Shown here piece by piece: positions 14,401 through 24,671 of a stretch of 64,000 nucleotides of DNA (position 1 is the stretch's first letter; the number at the start of each line of letters is the position of its first letter). The notes below the pieces were generated by a model. It saw only the letters and a program-made list of their open reading frames with translations. It searched no databases and was not told the origin of the DNA. The translations under genes were made by a program, and so were the position numbers. The stretch comes from Anopheles merus (lineage: Eukaryota > Arthropoda > Insecta > Diptera > Culicidae). Location of the stretch: assembly GCF_017562075.2 (NCBI RefSeq), contig NC_054085.1, forward strand, positions 8,167,259 through 8,231,258. The letters are read 5' to 3'.

Positions 14401-15596
14401 GCGCGTCGAGCGTGCGCTTGCTATGTGCGTAGCTGTAGACCTGCACCAGGACATTGACAAAACGGAACAGGACCCTGTACAAAGCGTCTGGCAGAACGAC
14501 TAACTGGACGGACTTCTTCTTTGCACAGTAGATCACCTGCGCACTCCACAATCCCACTACAGTGTGAGCGACAAACTATGGACAGAGAAAGGAATGGGAG
14601 ACCTGGAGTGCGTTTTTCTGTACATTATCTATCTATTTCTCAAAGCTTCCGACTATTTGGATACCATTGGGACGTAGAGATTACTACTGGTGAATGTTTA
14701 GGTGACTGTGACGCCTTTTTTGGAACGAATCTGGTAAGAAGCACGTGTAGTACAACTTTAATCGACTGCGGCTACGGAAGCTTTGGGCCTTGTGTTATGA
14801 CATTTTTGAAGTTTTTTGTTTCTGTAACATGTGTTCTTCAACTTATGCATATGATCAACTTTTTCGGAAAGAAACAATAAGTTTAGTAAATTTTTTTTTT
14901 GTTTTTCACACCGCATTAATATCTCCTTTCAGTCGGCCTTACATTACGATCACCAACGAAGATCGTTCACAGGCAGAGCGACATCGAACCTCCCAAGAAG
15001 CTGGGTCTGCTGGTGCCCGCGAGTACGCCAACTATGGCACCTCGGAGGAAGATGAAGAAGGAGACAAGTATGAGCCAACTGCTGCCGAAAATGCTCCCTT
15101 CGTAAATCGACACCGAAATCAAACAGAAGCTGGCAATGGAACAGTTGAACAGACTACCACAGTTCGATCGAGCGAGAAACTGGTTGAAGATCAAACCGAG
15201 GCCGAAACGAGTCGGACAGTATCGATACCGAAATCTTTAGGTATGCATCTCTCTTACTGATATAATCGTACAAGGAACTATATTTTATGCAATATCTTTT
15301 AACAGTGAACTTCCAAGACAGCAAGGAAATTATGATGACGTCTGACTCGGAGAATGATTTCAAGATCAGCAGTACCAGTAGAGATTTTTTAACGACGGCC
15401 CACGTGTCCCCTTGTCCAGAGGGTGAGTTGCGCTGCGTTAGTGGAATCTGTATATCCATCAGTCAACTATGTGATCGGGTAATACGACGTTGGGTGTGTA
15501 AATGTTATACCATGATTGATGTTCTCATTTCCGTTTACACAGGTCACTGATTGTGCCGATGGAGCTGACGAGACGGGATGCAACTACAAAGAATAG
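11459..15596 (+). CDS. Type II membrane protein with Frizzled and LDL-receptor class A domains (corin-like, 5' incomplete)
   Basis: Nine exons with GT-AG introns and consistent phase: 11459-11753, 11832-12535, 13128-13260, 13340-13564, 13874-14054, 14127-14381, 14933-15240, 15306-15478, 15543-15596, giving 775 residues. The first exon encodes a Ser/Pro-rich cytosolic tail, then a basic stretch and one hydrophobic segment (about codons 76-98), so a type II orientation is likely. A long acidic and Thr-rich stalk follows. A cysteine-rich Frizzled domain spans 13340 to about 13980. LDLa repeats lie at about 13995-14172, 14180-14297 and 15412-15581, each ending in the calcium-site pattern CDxxxDCxxxxDExxC or a close variant. 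The frame stops right after the third LDLa. This order recalls corin, but no SRCR or trypsin domain follows. The start codon is in an unrecognised upstream exon. It is probably a cell-surface binding protein; the ligand is unknown. Confidence 0.8.
12798..12824. repeat. (AC)n microsatellite in an intron
   Basis: A short AC dinucleotide run inside the intron between the second and third recognised exons of the Frizzled/LDLa gene. Confidence 0.85.
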
Positions 15597-16171
15597 AAAA
15601 CAAAAGGAATAAGCTGGCAAACAAACAAGAGGTTGAAAAAAAATAGGGGCACCGATCGCTAGGGATTGGTTATTGGTTTCTTTTAACGACTCATTGATAT
15701 CATCGAGCATACACGGTTTTTTTTAATTTTTATATTGTTGATTCGTATTAAAAGATCCTAAAGTAGCACCAATCGAATCTCGAGATAGCAAATATTCATC
15801 ATAGTTTGTGCATTCTGCACCAATGATTAGAAGAGTTTAGTTGAACCATCAGTAAAAGGTATTAATATTCATTTTTTGGTGTAAACTCTTGTTCATAATT
15901 CTATCATCTTGTGAAAAGGAACATTTTACCCTGACATCGTAGTAGATTGCTATCCGTGCTTCACCATTATAGTGTAGGATTGTTTTTATCATAGCTTAGT
16001 AAAAGCGTTTCATTCATCGACGATCGTTGTAAATCTCATAATGCAGCGAAATAAGAAACGTTACATTACCACACTCTACCCGCGCTTTGTACATAGAGAA
16101 GGCACTTCGAAACTCATTTCATACACCACTATTGAATATCTTTTGTAAATGTTTTATCTCTAAACCAAGTG

Positions 16172-16177
16172 AATAAA
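16172..16177 (+). terminator. Polyadenylation signal AATAAA
   Basis: AATAAA lies about 575 bp after the stop codon of the Frizzled/LDLa gene in AT-rich 3' UTR-like sequence, followed about 10-40 bp later by A-rich and GTGTG/T-rich sequence as expected at a cleavage site. Confidence 0.6.
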
Positions 16178-16199
16178 AGATGTAAAAAAAACTCTGTGT

Positions 16200-18013
16200 G
16201 TTTCAATGTACATATTACAAAATGTGTTTTTTTTTTTTAATTTATCGTTAACGTAAGCCACCAGTTGAAATCCACAGCTAGATCCGCTAGTATCCGCTAC
16301 TGTAGATATGACTACTGGCAAGGGCAAAATGAGTAGTGTAGTGAGAAATTAGACACAATAGCTTCGGGATTTGCACAACAACCGTTGGACCGTGAAGTGC
16401 AGACCTTCAGAAGTGAATTTTCTAGGCATTACAATGCCACCCGTACAAATTATCTATAAATTTCAATTCTTCATATTCATCCTTCTATGGTACAAATTTC
16501 GTCGACAACTACCAAGCAGGATAGTTTCAACAAAGATGACCATATTTGTTAATACAGTCATTAATTTCTCACTTAACATTAAGCTTAGATATTATTCTTT
16601 TGCACTTTATGTTTCCTTGTTCAATCAATAATTATAGATTCACGCTAGTTAAACCCGTACCATGAAAAATGGTCTTTACGATTGTACAATACTTAAACAA
16701 TTTCCTTTACAGCTTTTGGCAACATCTTTCTTGCTCTGCAATTAATCACCAAGTTATTACTCTACTTCAAGCCGGTACACCCACGTAGTAATATTTACAG
16801 TATCATACCGAAGTAGGGCTTCAGATTTCTCGAGGACTACGTAGTGGTGCAAAATTGTTGGAGATGTTTCATTTAACAACAGGCAATCAATTTGATTTCC
16901 ATCAATGGGGCCCTACACGATTCTAGTCAGCTTTTTTATATGGAGTTTGACAGTTGGAGGCTGAAATCATGTAAACACTCCATACAAAACGACACTAGCC
17001 TGCGATTTTCAGCTTTGATTATTCTAGCCTCAAAGCTAGAATTGGATTCGAGTACCTGCTCAAAACAATGGCAAAACAAGGTGGTTTTTACATTTATCCC
17101 AAAGTGCAATAAAGAGATCAGGTGGTGGAATCTAGAATCAAAGTGTATGTAGTCCAGGTGGTGTGATAGCATGTTTTTTATAACCAAATTTGAACGTCTT
17201 TTTTACAGTACGGGTAAAAACTTTTTCTCAAACAGGCTTTCTGGTAGCTTGAAGAACAGAAGCGATAAAAATCAGCCTTCGAAATTCATACACCTTGGGA
17301 TAAGCCCACCTGTATATTATACCCACTTTGACAGCTGCTCAAAAACTGCTATACAATGCAAACAGCTGACAGGCCGAAATTTCAGCCTACGAACTTAAAA
17401 CGGAAAGGGCTCCAATATTTGCTTATTTGTGTTATCTTTGGGTGTATGCAATCATTTTAATTCAAGATGTACAAACAAATGATCATCCAATGTATAGATA
17501 AATAACAAATTGCCTACCTTAAAACGAATAAACATCCTCGCTAAACGTAAACAAGAGCAATCAATTAAATAGCTTAGAAAACAGCTGTTATAATATGAAC
17601 AACAAAAGATTTCCTAACGGCAAAAGAATAAAAACCGTTGTAGTGTTGATAAATCTTACTCATGTTTGTATCAATTTTTTAGTATACCTGCATGCATCCC
17701 TGGCATGCATACTGTCTTACGAACAGTAGCCGTTTCAGTCGTTACGATACGTTAACCATGAGCGAGCCAACAAGAAAAAGAGAGAGAACATATGTGTCTA
17801 ACTCTTATAAGAACAAATATAACTACAACAAAGACACATCAACGTACCTTGAGACATTTACAATTCGCCTCAAACAGTCGCGAAGGTTTCTGTACTAAAC
17901 AGATATAGCAAATACCGGCGTCTAATGATTCTGAGAACAGAAGAATAGGCTCAGCCATTAAACAGAGTTGGACGAACAGTTCGATTCAAAGTGTCTTGGT
18001 ATTTGTCCAGACA
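16200..18013. other. Intergenic, no gene seen
   Basis: AT-rich sequence between the Frizzled/LDLa gene and the BEL element. I see small inverted repeats (TATGGAGT/ACTCCATA at about 16938-16983 and TCTAGC/GCTAGA at 17023-17040) and a repeated AGGCTGAAAT motif in opposite orientations near 16970 and 17380. These may be remains of a MITE, but I cannot set boundaries. Confidence 0.5.
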
Positions 18014-18018
18014 GGTCA

Positions 18019-18332
18019 TGTCGCTGACGACAATTTAGGCTTAAAAAACAAAGCGTTGCTAGGTCAATAAATGCTGACTAGCTACGTTATGCAACGCGCC
18101 AGCGATGCGCGCTGGTTTAACGATTAAATGGAAAATAGGCTAAGAAGAATAGACTAAGAAAAATATGCTGATCGACGACGGTCAGCAGTTTTAGAGTATA
18201 AAATCAATTGAATAAACTAATGAATGGATTATTTGCCAAGAACCAGTTGGTGCGTTATTATTGTGCTTAAGTCGGCGTGTACTGTGCCTGTCTTAAGCTG
18301 CTGCTCCGAAAGACACTTTCGTGTGCGCGACA
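18019..18332 (+). repeat. 5' LTR of BEL element 1
   Basis: 314 bp, starts TGTCGCTGACG and ends GTGTGCGCGACA. It contains TATAAAATC near 18196 and a nearby AATAAA, plausible promoter and polyadenylation elements. It is preceded by the target duplication GGTCA and followed by AATGGTGGCTCC, where a primer binding site should lie; I cannot assign the tRNA. Confidence 0.95.
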
Positions 18333-19236
18333 AATGGTGGCTCCAGAGAGGACGCATCAACCAACGGTTCGGCAAGTAGTCAAATAAATCGGGAAATAAA
18401 AACCCGAAGTAGTAACAAGCCCGTAGAGGCGTGAATAGACCCCACAGCAACCCAAGCAGGGTTGTGATAGTGAAACAACGGCGACGGACGACGATCCGGC
18501 GTAGCCGATATACGACAGCCAGCCCAGGAAGAAGGGCCACGCACCAGTTGCCGACGAAGCAAAACCCGAGAAGCGCCTCGGCGGTGAGTGAGTGCAAAAT
18601 AACTGTAAGTGCAACGACACAACAGTGAATAGAACGCGGTCATTACCGCTAGTGAAGTGACGCAATCGAAAGTGAACTCGATACTGCCAACGTATGAGGC
18701 AAATGCTGAACTAGTGAAAAGGTGACCAATACGTGTACGCCGCGAGCTTCGAAAGGTGCATCCGTTCTCGCAACACAACATGACACCGTCAGTTTAGCGC
18801 CAGTTGAGAAAAAAAAAAAACAGTTATCGTAAAACGCGTGCGTCGCAAGTATCGGACGTTAACTCCGACGAAACGTGATTATAAAAGTCTGCATAACGAA
18901 ACACGTGTGCCGCGAGCTAAATATTGCATAAGGCATCCGACGCAGTGCAACGTAGGAAGAGCAAATTGATGAAATTAATTGTGACGAGTGTATCCATCGT
19001 GTGTATGACCGTCGTGTGTATGACCGCCGACCCACCGCTAAGAAAACATCGTTCCGGTTGAGTCAACCATCGTTCTCGGTTTGAGGGCAACCGGCACGTA
19101 ATACAGAAGACGTCGTATTTGATCCTGAGAAGACCAACAAGCAGCAGTGAAGACATCACTCCCGATCCAGCCGTCCCTGACCAGCCGAATAGGAGTTGAC
19201 TCTGCTGAAGCGGATCTGAACCAGGGTGAGTTCAAG

Positions 19237-22200
19237 ATGGAATATGATTTTAAAAAGAATCCGAATGGGCACTGCAAATTATGCACGAACCCAGATGAGA
19301 TAGGGAAACTGATAACTTGTATTGATTGCGACAGGTGGTTTCATTTGTCATGCTTAGATATAAAATCACCTGTTAAAGATTTTTTATGCAAAAAGTGTAA
19401 AGATAGGGAAGTTGAACGGCAGGAATATAGGTCAGCACTAATGCAAACGCAAAAACTGCTGAAAGAAAAAATGACAAATGAAGAAGAAAAAGAAAAAGAA
19501 AAAGTAAGAATAGAAGAAGAGCTAAAACGGCTACAAGAAGAGATACAAAACAAAAAATCAGAAGAGGTCAATGAAAAACCAATGACAAGTTTAGACGTAA
19601 AACTGTTAACTCAGAGTTTAGACAAAATGGTTCAATCGTTGTGTTCTAAGGACTCGAAAGTAACACTTTCAAAGCTTCCAGATTTCGATGGAAGCTATAA
19701 ATGCTGGCCTCAATTTAAACAAGCCTACGAAGAAACTTCCCGAGCCTGTAAGTTTTCAAATTTAGAAAACATGAATAGGCTGCAAAGGCATCTGAAAGGC
19801 GAAGCACTTCGTGCGGTTAGCGGGTTAATGCTTAACCCAGAAAACGTTCCGCTTGTATTAAACAGGCTCGACAAAATGTTTGGAAATGCTGAAAGCATTT
19901 ACAAGTCTTTACTGTTAGAATTACTAGCAGTAAAGCACATAACGACAGATAATCCCTCAGCATTTTTAGAATTTTCCAACGCTTTGCGCAATCTCATTGA
20001 TAACATGGTGTTGTTGAAACAAGAAGGTTTTTTGAATGATCAGAGGCTGCTAAACGATTTGACATCAAGGTTTTCAACCGAACTTCGGAACGAATGGTTG
20101 AAACACACAATAAGTAGGAAACAAGATAATAAGAATCTTACGCTAGAAGACCTAGCAGAATGGCTGAAACCCTCTGAAGAACTGGCCATTATACTGGCCG
20201 CGAACGAAGGAGTAACCAAACAAGAAAGGTCGAACCGTCAAAACATGCAGCATCGTCATAAAGGGCCAGAAAAGGAAACGATATGTCTAATTTGTGGATT
20301 TCTTCATGAAACCACTCGTTGCCGACAATTGAACGGTAAGACGCCCGATGAAAAATTATCTCTTTTCATTCGGCATAGAATTTGCACCAATTGCTGCAAG
20401 TACAGCAACCATAACGCCCAAAACTGTCGCCTACCACCACAATGTAATGTGTACGGTTGCGGCAAAAGGCATCATAGTATGTTTCATAAAAGAAATCTGG
20501 TAGAAGGGCAACCTACAAACAAAATAAATTGCCATCAGGAAAAGAATAATCTGTTCTATCAGATCGTGCCCATCACTTTGCACCACAATGAAAGAAAATT
20601 CGAAACTTATGCATTCATGGATCCTGGCTCTTCAACTAGCCTCATTTTGGAAAGTGTCCGAAAAGAACTAAACGTTCACGGACCAAAAAGACCGCTAACT
20701 CTCTCCTGGACGGACGGAAGCATTCAAAAAGAGACAGAAAGTAGGATAGTTCCCATAACAGTAGAGGGAGCTAACAAAAGAAAATTCCAAGTTAAAGGTC
20801 TCAGAAGTGTAAGGGAACTTAACCTTCCCGTTCAAAGCATAGATGCTCCGTTTTTGCAAAGAAAATTTAAACATTTGAAAGGCATTAGTATCTCTAGCTA
20901 TGCAGATGCGAGGCCTACCGTGCTACTAGGCCTTCCACATTCGTATCTTTGCCATGGTGCAAAATATCGAGAAGGTAGACCAAACGAACCAATTGCCCAT
21001 GAAACGAGGCTTGGTTGGGTCATTTTTGGGGGAACGAATACGCCAAATGTCACAGAGAACTCATTTGTGATGACAGAGACGTACGAAGAAGAAAACAAGA
21101 ACATGATGCAAATCTTGCGTGGTTTCTTTTCTACAGAGGAATTTGGAGTTAAACCTACTCCAACCCGTGCCTCTGAAGAAGACAAAAGAGCGTTAAAGAT
21201 TATGAAAGAAACGCTTAAAAATACTGGCGACGGATACGAAATTGGTTTAGTATGGAAAACCGACAATCCTAAATTGCCAGATAGTTACGGACAAGCGCTT
21301 ACGCGCTTAAAAAGTCAAGAGAAGGCAATGGAAAGGGATCCAAACTTAAAATCATGGTATCATAAAGAAATAAACGCATACATTGAAAAGGGATATGCAC
21401 GTAAGGCGACACCAATGGAACTGCTGCAATTGAACGGGAAAATAAACTATATTCCCCACTTTTCCGTGATAAACCATAATAAACCCATTCCCAAACCACG
21501 TTTAGTATTCGACGCGGCTGCAAAAAATCAAAATATATCCCTTAATTCTCAACTTCTTTCCGGCCCAGATCTTACTGCGTCCCTGTTCGGAGTGCTAGTC
21601 CGCTTCAGGGAACACAAAATAGGCTGTTCAGGAGATATCAAGGAAATGTATCACCAGGTAAAGGTGAGACGGGAAGATCAAGACGCTCAAAGATTTCTAT
21701 TTCGAGAATCGCCTTCTGACGTTCCTCAAGTTTACGTTATGCAAGTGATGACATTTGGGGCAACTTGTTCACCAACTTGTGCTCAGTTTGTGAAGAACGA
21801 GAACGCACTGCGTTACAAAAATATTTATCCCCAGGCAGTAAAAGCGATTATTGAAAATCACTACGTAGATGACTACCTAGATAGTTATCCAGATATTGAT
21901 ACAGCCGTGAATACTATCTCGGAGGTGTGTAAAATACATGATGATGCTAAATTCTTTATGAGAAACTTCTTTTCCAACTCAAAAGAAGTAGAGAAAAGCA
22001 TTCCAACCAACAGGTTATCTGAGAAAAGTGTACTTGGCATAGAGGAGAAAAATCAAAACTTCGATAAAGTGTTGGGATTGATTTGGGACAAAGAGTCTGA
22101 CGTCTTTGCCTACAAGTTTAAAAAGGCAGATATTAAAAAATTAACGAAACGTCAGATGTTCTCATATATAATGAAAATCTACGATCCTCTAGGTCATCTT

Positions 22201-22299
22201 GCCAACATTACTGTTGAAGGTAAAATTTTGATGCAAGATCTTTGGAAAACTAAACTAGACTGGGATGACGAAATCACACAGTCCATAAAGGAAAAATAG
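19237..22299 (+). CDS. BEL/Pao Gag-Pol, first part (PHD finger, Gag, zinc knuckles, protease, reverse transcriptase)
   Basis: The frame is open from 19147 with a GTG; the first in-frame ATG is at 19237, which I take as the start. Just after it is a PHD-type zinc finger (about 19273-19400: CKLC, CIDC, a WFHLSC motif, CKKC). Then come a Glu/Lys-rich coiled coil (about 19420-19570), a Gag domain of the DUF1759 type, and cysteine/histidine knuckles (about 20284-20510: CLIC, CTNCC). The aspartic protease has its DPGSS active-site motif near 20620. Reverse transcriptase has the YVDD catalytic box near 21866. The frame ends at an in-frame TAG (22297-22299) between the reverse transcriptase and RNase H; the same frame continues at once. 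A-rich codon use contrasts with the GC-rich host exons. Confidence 0.9.
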   Translation: MEYDFKKNPNGHCKLCTNPDEIGKLITCIDCDRWFHLSCLDIKSPVKDFLCKKCKDREVERQEYRSALMQTQKLLKEKMTNEEEKEKEKVRIEEELKRLQEEIQNKKSEEVNEKPMTSLDVKLLTQSLDKMVQSLCSKDSKVTLSKLPDFDGSYKCWPQFKQAYEETSRACKFSNLENMNRLQRHLKGEALRAVSGLMLNPENVPLVLNRLDKMFGNAESIYKSLLLELLAVKHITTDNPSAFLEFSNALRNLIDNMVLLKQEGFLNDQRLLNDLTSRFSTELRNEWLKHTISRKQDNKNLTLEDLAEWLKPSEELAIILAANEGVTKQERSNRQNMQHRHKGPEKETICLICGFLHETTRCRQLNGKTPDEKLSLFIRHRICTNCCKYSNHNAQNCRLPPQCNVYGCGKRHHSMFHKRNLVEGQPTNKINCHQEKNNLFYQIVPITLHHNERKFETYAFMDPGSSTSLILESVRKELNVHGPKRPLTLSWTDGSIQKETESRIVPITVEGANKRKFQVKGLRSVRELNLPVQSIDAPFLQRKFKHLKGISISSYADARPTVLLGLPHSYLCHGAKYREGRPNEPIAHETRLGWVIFGGTNTPNVTENSFVMTETYEEENKNMMQILRGFFSTEEFGVKPTPTRASEEDKRALKIMKETLKNTGDGYEIGLVWKTDNPKLPDSYGQALTRLKSQEKAMERDPNLKSWYHKEINAYIEKGYARKATPMELLQLNGKINYIPHFSVINHNKPIPKPRLVFDAAAKNQNISLNSQLLSGPDLTASLFGVLVRFREHKIGCSGDIKEMYHQVKVRREDQDAQRFLFRESPSDVPQVYVMQVMTFGATCSPTCAQFVKNENALRYKNIYPQAVKAIIENHYVDDYLDSYPDIDTAVNTISEVCKIHDDAKFFMRNFFSNSKEVEKSIPTNRLSEKSVLGIEEKNQNFDKVLGLIWDKESDVFAYKFKKADIKKLTKRQMFSYIMKIYDPLGHLANITVEGKILMQDLWKTKLDWDDEITQSIKEK

Positions 22300-24498
22300 G
22301 AAAACTGGATAAACCGAATCGAAAACTCGATCAACATATCTATACCTAGATGTTTTTCGATTGGAAATAACGTAAAGATCAGGGAGCTCCATACTTTCGT
22401 AGACGCGTCAGAAAAAGCCTTTGCCGCGGTTACGTATCTTAGGACAGTCCACGACTTAGGCATCGACATAAGTATCGTGGCCGCAAAATCAAGAGTCGCT
22501 CCTACCAAACCACTGTCGATCCCTAGGCTTGAATTGCAAGGGGCAGTGCTAGGCACTCGCCTAAACGAATCAATCAAGAGGGAATTGCGGTTAAAGGTTC
22601 AAACAGAATTCTTTTGGACCGATTCAAAAACAGTTCTAGCTTGGCTTAACTCAGAGCCTAGAACATATAATCAGTTCGTAGCCCTGAGAATCGGAGAAAT
22701 TTTGGAGTTCAACTCTCCGAAGCAGTGGAACTGGGTAGCATCTGCAGAAAACCCTGCTGACGAAGCTACAAAAACTTGTAAGAAAAAGTCAATATGGTTA
22801 AATGGTCCCGACTTTCTCAAAAATTTAGAAATAAAAACACTAACACCAGACATTCCGGACACATTTGAAGACCGGAAAAGGGTAAACACTTCGAGAACAG
22901 TGGAAAGAATAGATTATGACGCCATTTCCGTCGAATGGTGTTCCAACTGGCACCGTCTAAAACGATCGGTAGCGTACGCACTAAAGTACTTGGATTGGTT
23001 AAAAAGTAAGGCTAAATCCCTGTCATTTTCGACAGCAATCGATAAAGCTACCCTTGACTTAGCTGAGCGCCACTTAATAAAAAAGGCTCAATGGGAAAGC
23101 TTTCAAACGGAGATGATACAACTCTCATTGAAGAACCCGATTAATGGCAGCAGTAAAGTTAGGTGCCTGTGCCCTATGTTGGACCAAGATGGGATCATGC
23201 GTTCTAGAGGAAGACTTGAACACGTTAAATTTCTTCAATTTAACGCACGTAGCCCTATTGTCCTACCAAAAGGGCATCACATTACAAACCTTATCCTACA
23301 ACATTATCATGAGAGGTACTACCACCAGAAGAGCGAATCAGTGATGGTTGCAGTTCGTCAAAAATTCTGGGTGATAGATCTCAGAAGCAGTCTTAAGCAC
23401 GTAATAAACAAATGTCAATACTGCAAAAACGCACGAGCTAAACCAATCCCACCAATAATGGCACCACTGCCAACATGTAGAACAGCAGTGTTTAAAAAAC
23501 CATTTACGCATTGTGGAGTAGATTACTTCGGCCCCCTATTCGTTACGATAGGCAGACGGTCAGAAAAAAGGTGGGGTGTTATATTTACGTGTTTAACCAC
23601 AAGAGCAATCCATATAGAAATAGCCATTGATCTAACGGCAAGCACCTTTATTGTTTGCTTAAAAAATTTGCAATACAGAAGAGGAAAGGTATCTTTCCTA
23701 TACAGCGATAATGGGACCAACTTTGTCGGAGCCGACAATGAGATGAAACAAATAAGATATCGATGTGCCTCAGAAGGCATAGAATGGATCTTTAACCCAC
23801 CAGGCGCCCCTCATTTTGGAGGTGCGTGGGAGCGAATGGTTGGAGAAATCAAGAGTCTGCTTCCCATGGCTGAGAGTTATAAAGAACACGTTCTCAGATC
23901 AATACTAACTGAGATAGAGTTCCTAACAAATAATCGACCATTGACTCACTTAACACTAGAACGAGAAGATGACGAGCCCCTAACTCCAGCTCATTTCTTG
24001 CTAGGTTGTTCCGGCGAGGCAGAGCCGAATATCTCAGATATCACCAAAACAGAATTGGTACGGTCCGATTGGAAAAGGGCCCAGGCAATCACACAACAAT
24101 ATTGGCGACGGTGGATAGCTGAGTATCTCCCAAAGCTTTCTAAACGAGAGAAGTGGACTCAACCGGCCAAACCATTACAAATAGGCGATATTGTCACGTT
24201 TCCCGATGAACAAAGGAAAGGAAAATGGTTTAAAGGCCGAATCTGCGAGCTGGTAACTGGCGTAGACGGACAGACTCGTTCAGCACGAATCAAAGTAGGT
24301 AATAATTTAGTTAACAGGCCAACTGTAAAACTAGCAGTACTCGAGGTAAAACGAGATCAAACATTTTCAAATTGGGGAAAAAGGAAAGAAACAAATCTTA
24401 ACGTTATAAAAGCTAAAGCAGAAGAACTAGCAAGTCAAATACCAAAAAGGAAAAAGCTCAAAATTAGGCCCGTATCATGGAGCTCATCCTTAAAATAA
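22300..24498 (+). pseudogene. BEL/Pao Pol, second part (RNase H, integrase), after a premature stop
   Basis: This continues the Gag-Pol frame after the TAG with no frame change and stays open for 732 codons. It has an RNase H-like region (about 22390-22680: a FVDAS motif, then WTDSKTVLAW), a zinc-binding integrase N-terminus (about 23290-23450: HYHERYYH followed by CQYC), the integrase catalytic core (first Asp near 23520, YSDNGTNF near 23702, Glu of the GAWERM region near 23825), and the C-terminal DUF5641-like domain (about 24080-24350). The only visible defect is the upstream stop. Unless it is read through, these enzymes are not made from this copy. The end overlaps the start of the Env-like signal ORF by 22 bp. 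Confidence 0.9.
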
Positions 24499-24671
24499 CA
24501 ATATACATAGCCGCACTGTTTAGAGTCGAATGCTTATCGATCGTACCTATCCCTGAACCAGGAATATATTTTGATCATATTGGGACACTCCTATTAAAAA
24601 AGGAGCATGGGAAACGACATTCCATACGGGGACACGTCCGGAAAATGATACGGATACGTTACAAACGTTGA
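24477..24671 (+). CDS. Env-like ORF, N-terminal fragment with signal peptide
   Basis: A 64-codon ORF starting with an ATG inside the last codons of pol, in another frame. Its first 20 residues are a hydrophobic signal-peptide-like segment (MELILKITIYIAALFRVECL). A GIYFDHIGTLLL segment follows, resembling the mature N-terminus of insect Env proteins of the baculovirus F type. After an A6 run (24596-24601) the residues turn basic and the frame soon stops, while the -1 frame is open into the main Env-like ORF. I read it as the N-terminal part of the same Env-like protein. Splicing is an alternative way the parts could be joined. Confidence 0.6.
   Translation: MELILKITIYIAALFRVECLSIVPIPEPGIYFDHIGTLLLKKEHGKRHSIRGHVRKMIRIRYKR

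Noticed and set aside
16938..17392. Possible MITE defined by AGGCTGAAAT inverted motifs
   Set aside because: The inverted match is only about 10 bp, without matching flanks or a target duplication.
18229..18781. Minus-strand ORFs over the 5' LTR and leader of BEL element 1
   Set aside because: They lie antisense to the non-coding leader, overlap each other in different frames and have no recognisable domain.
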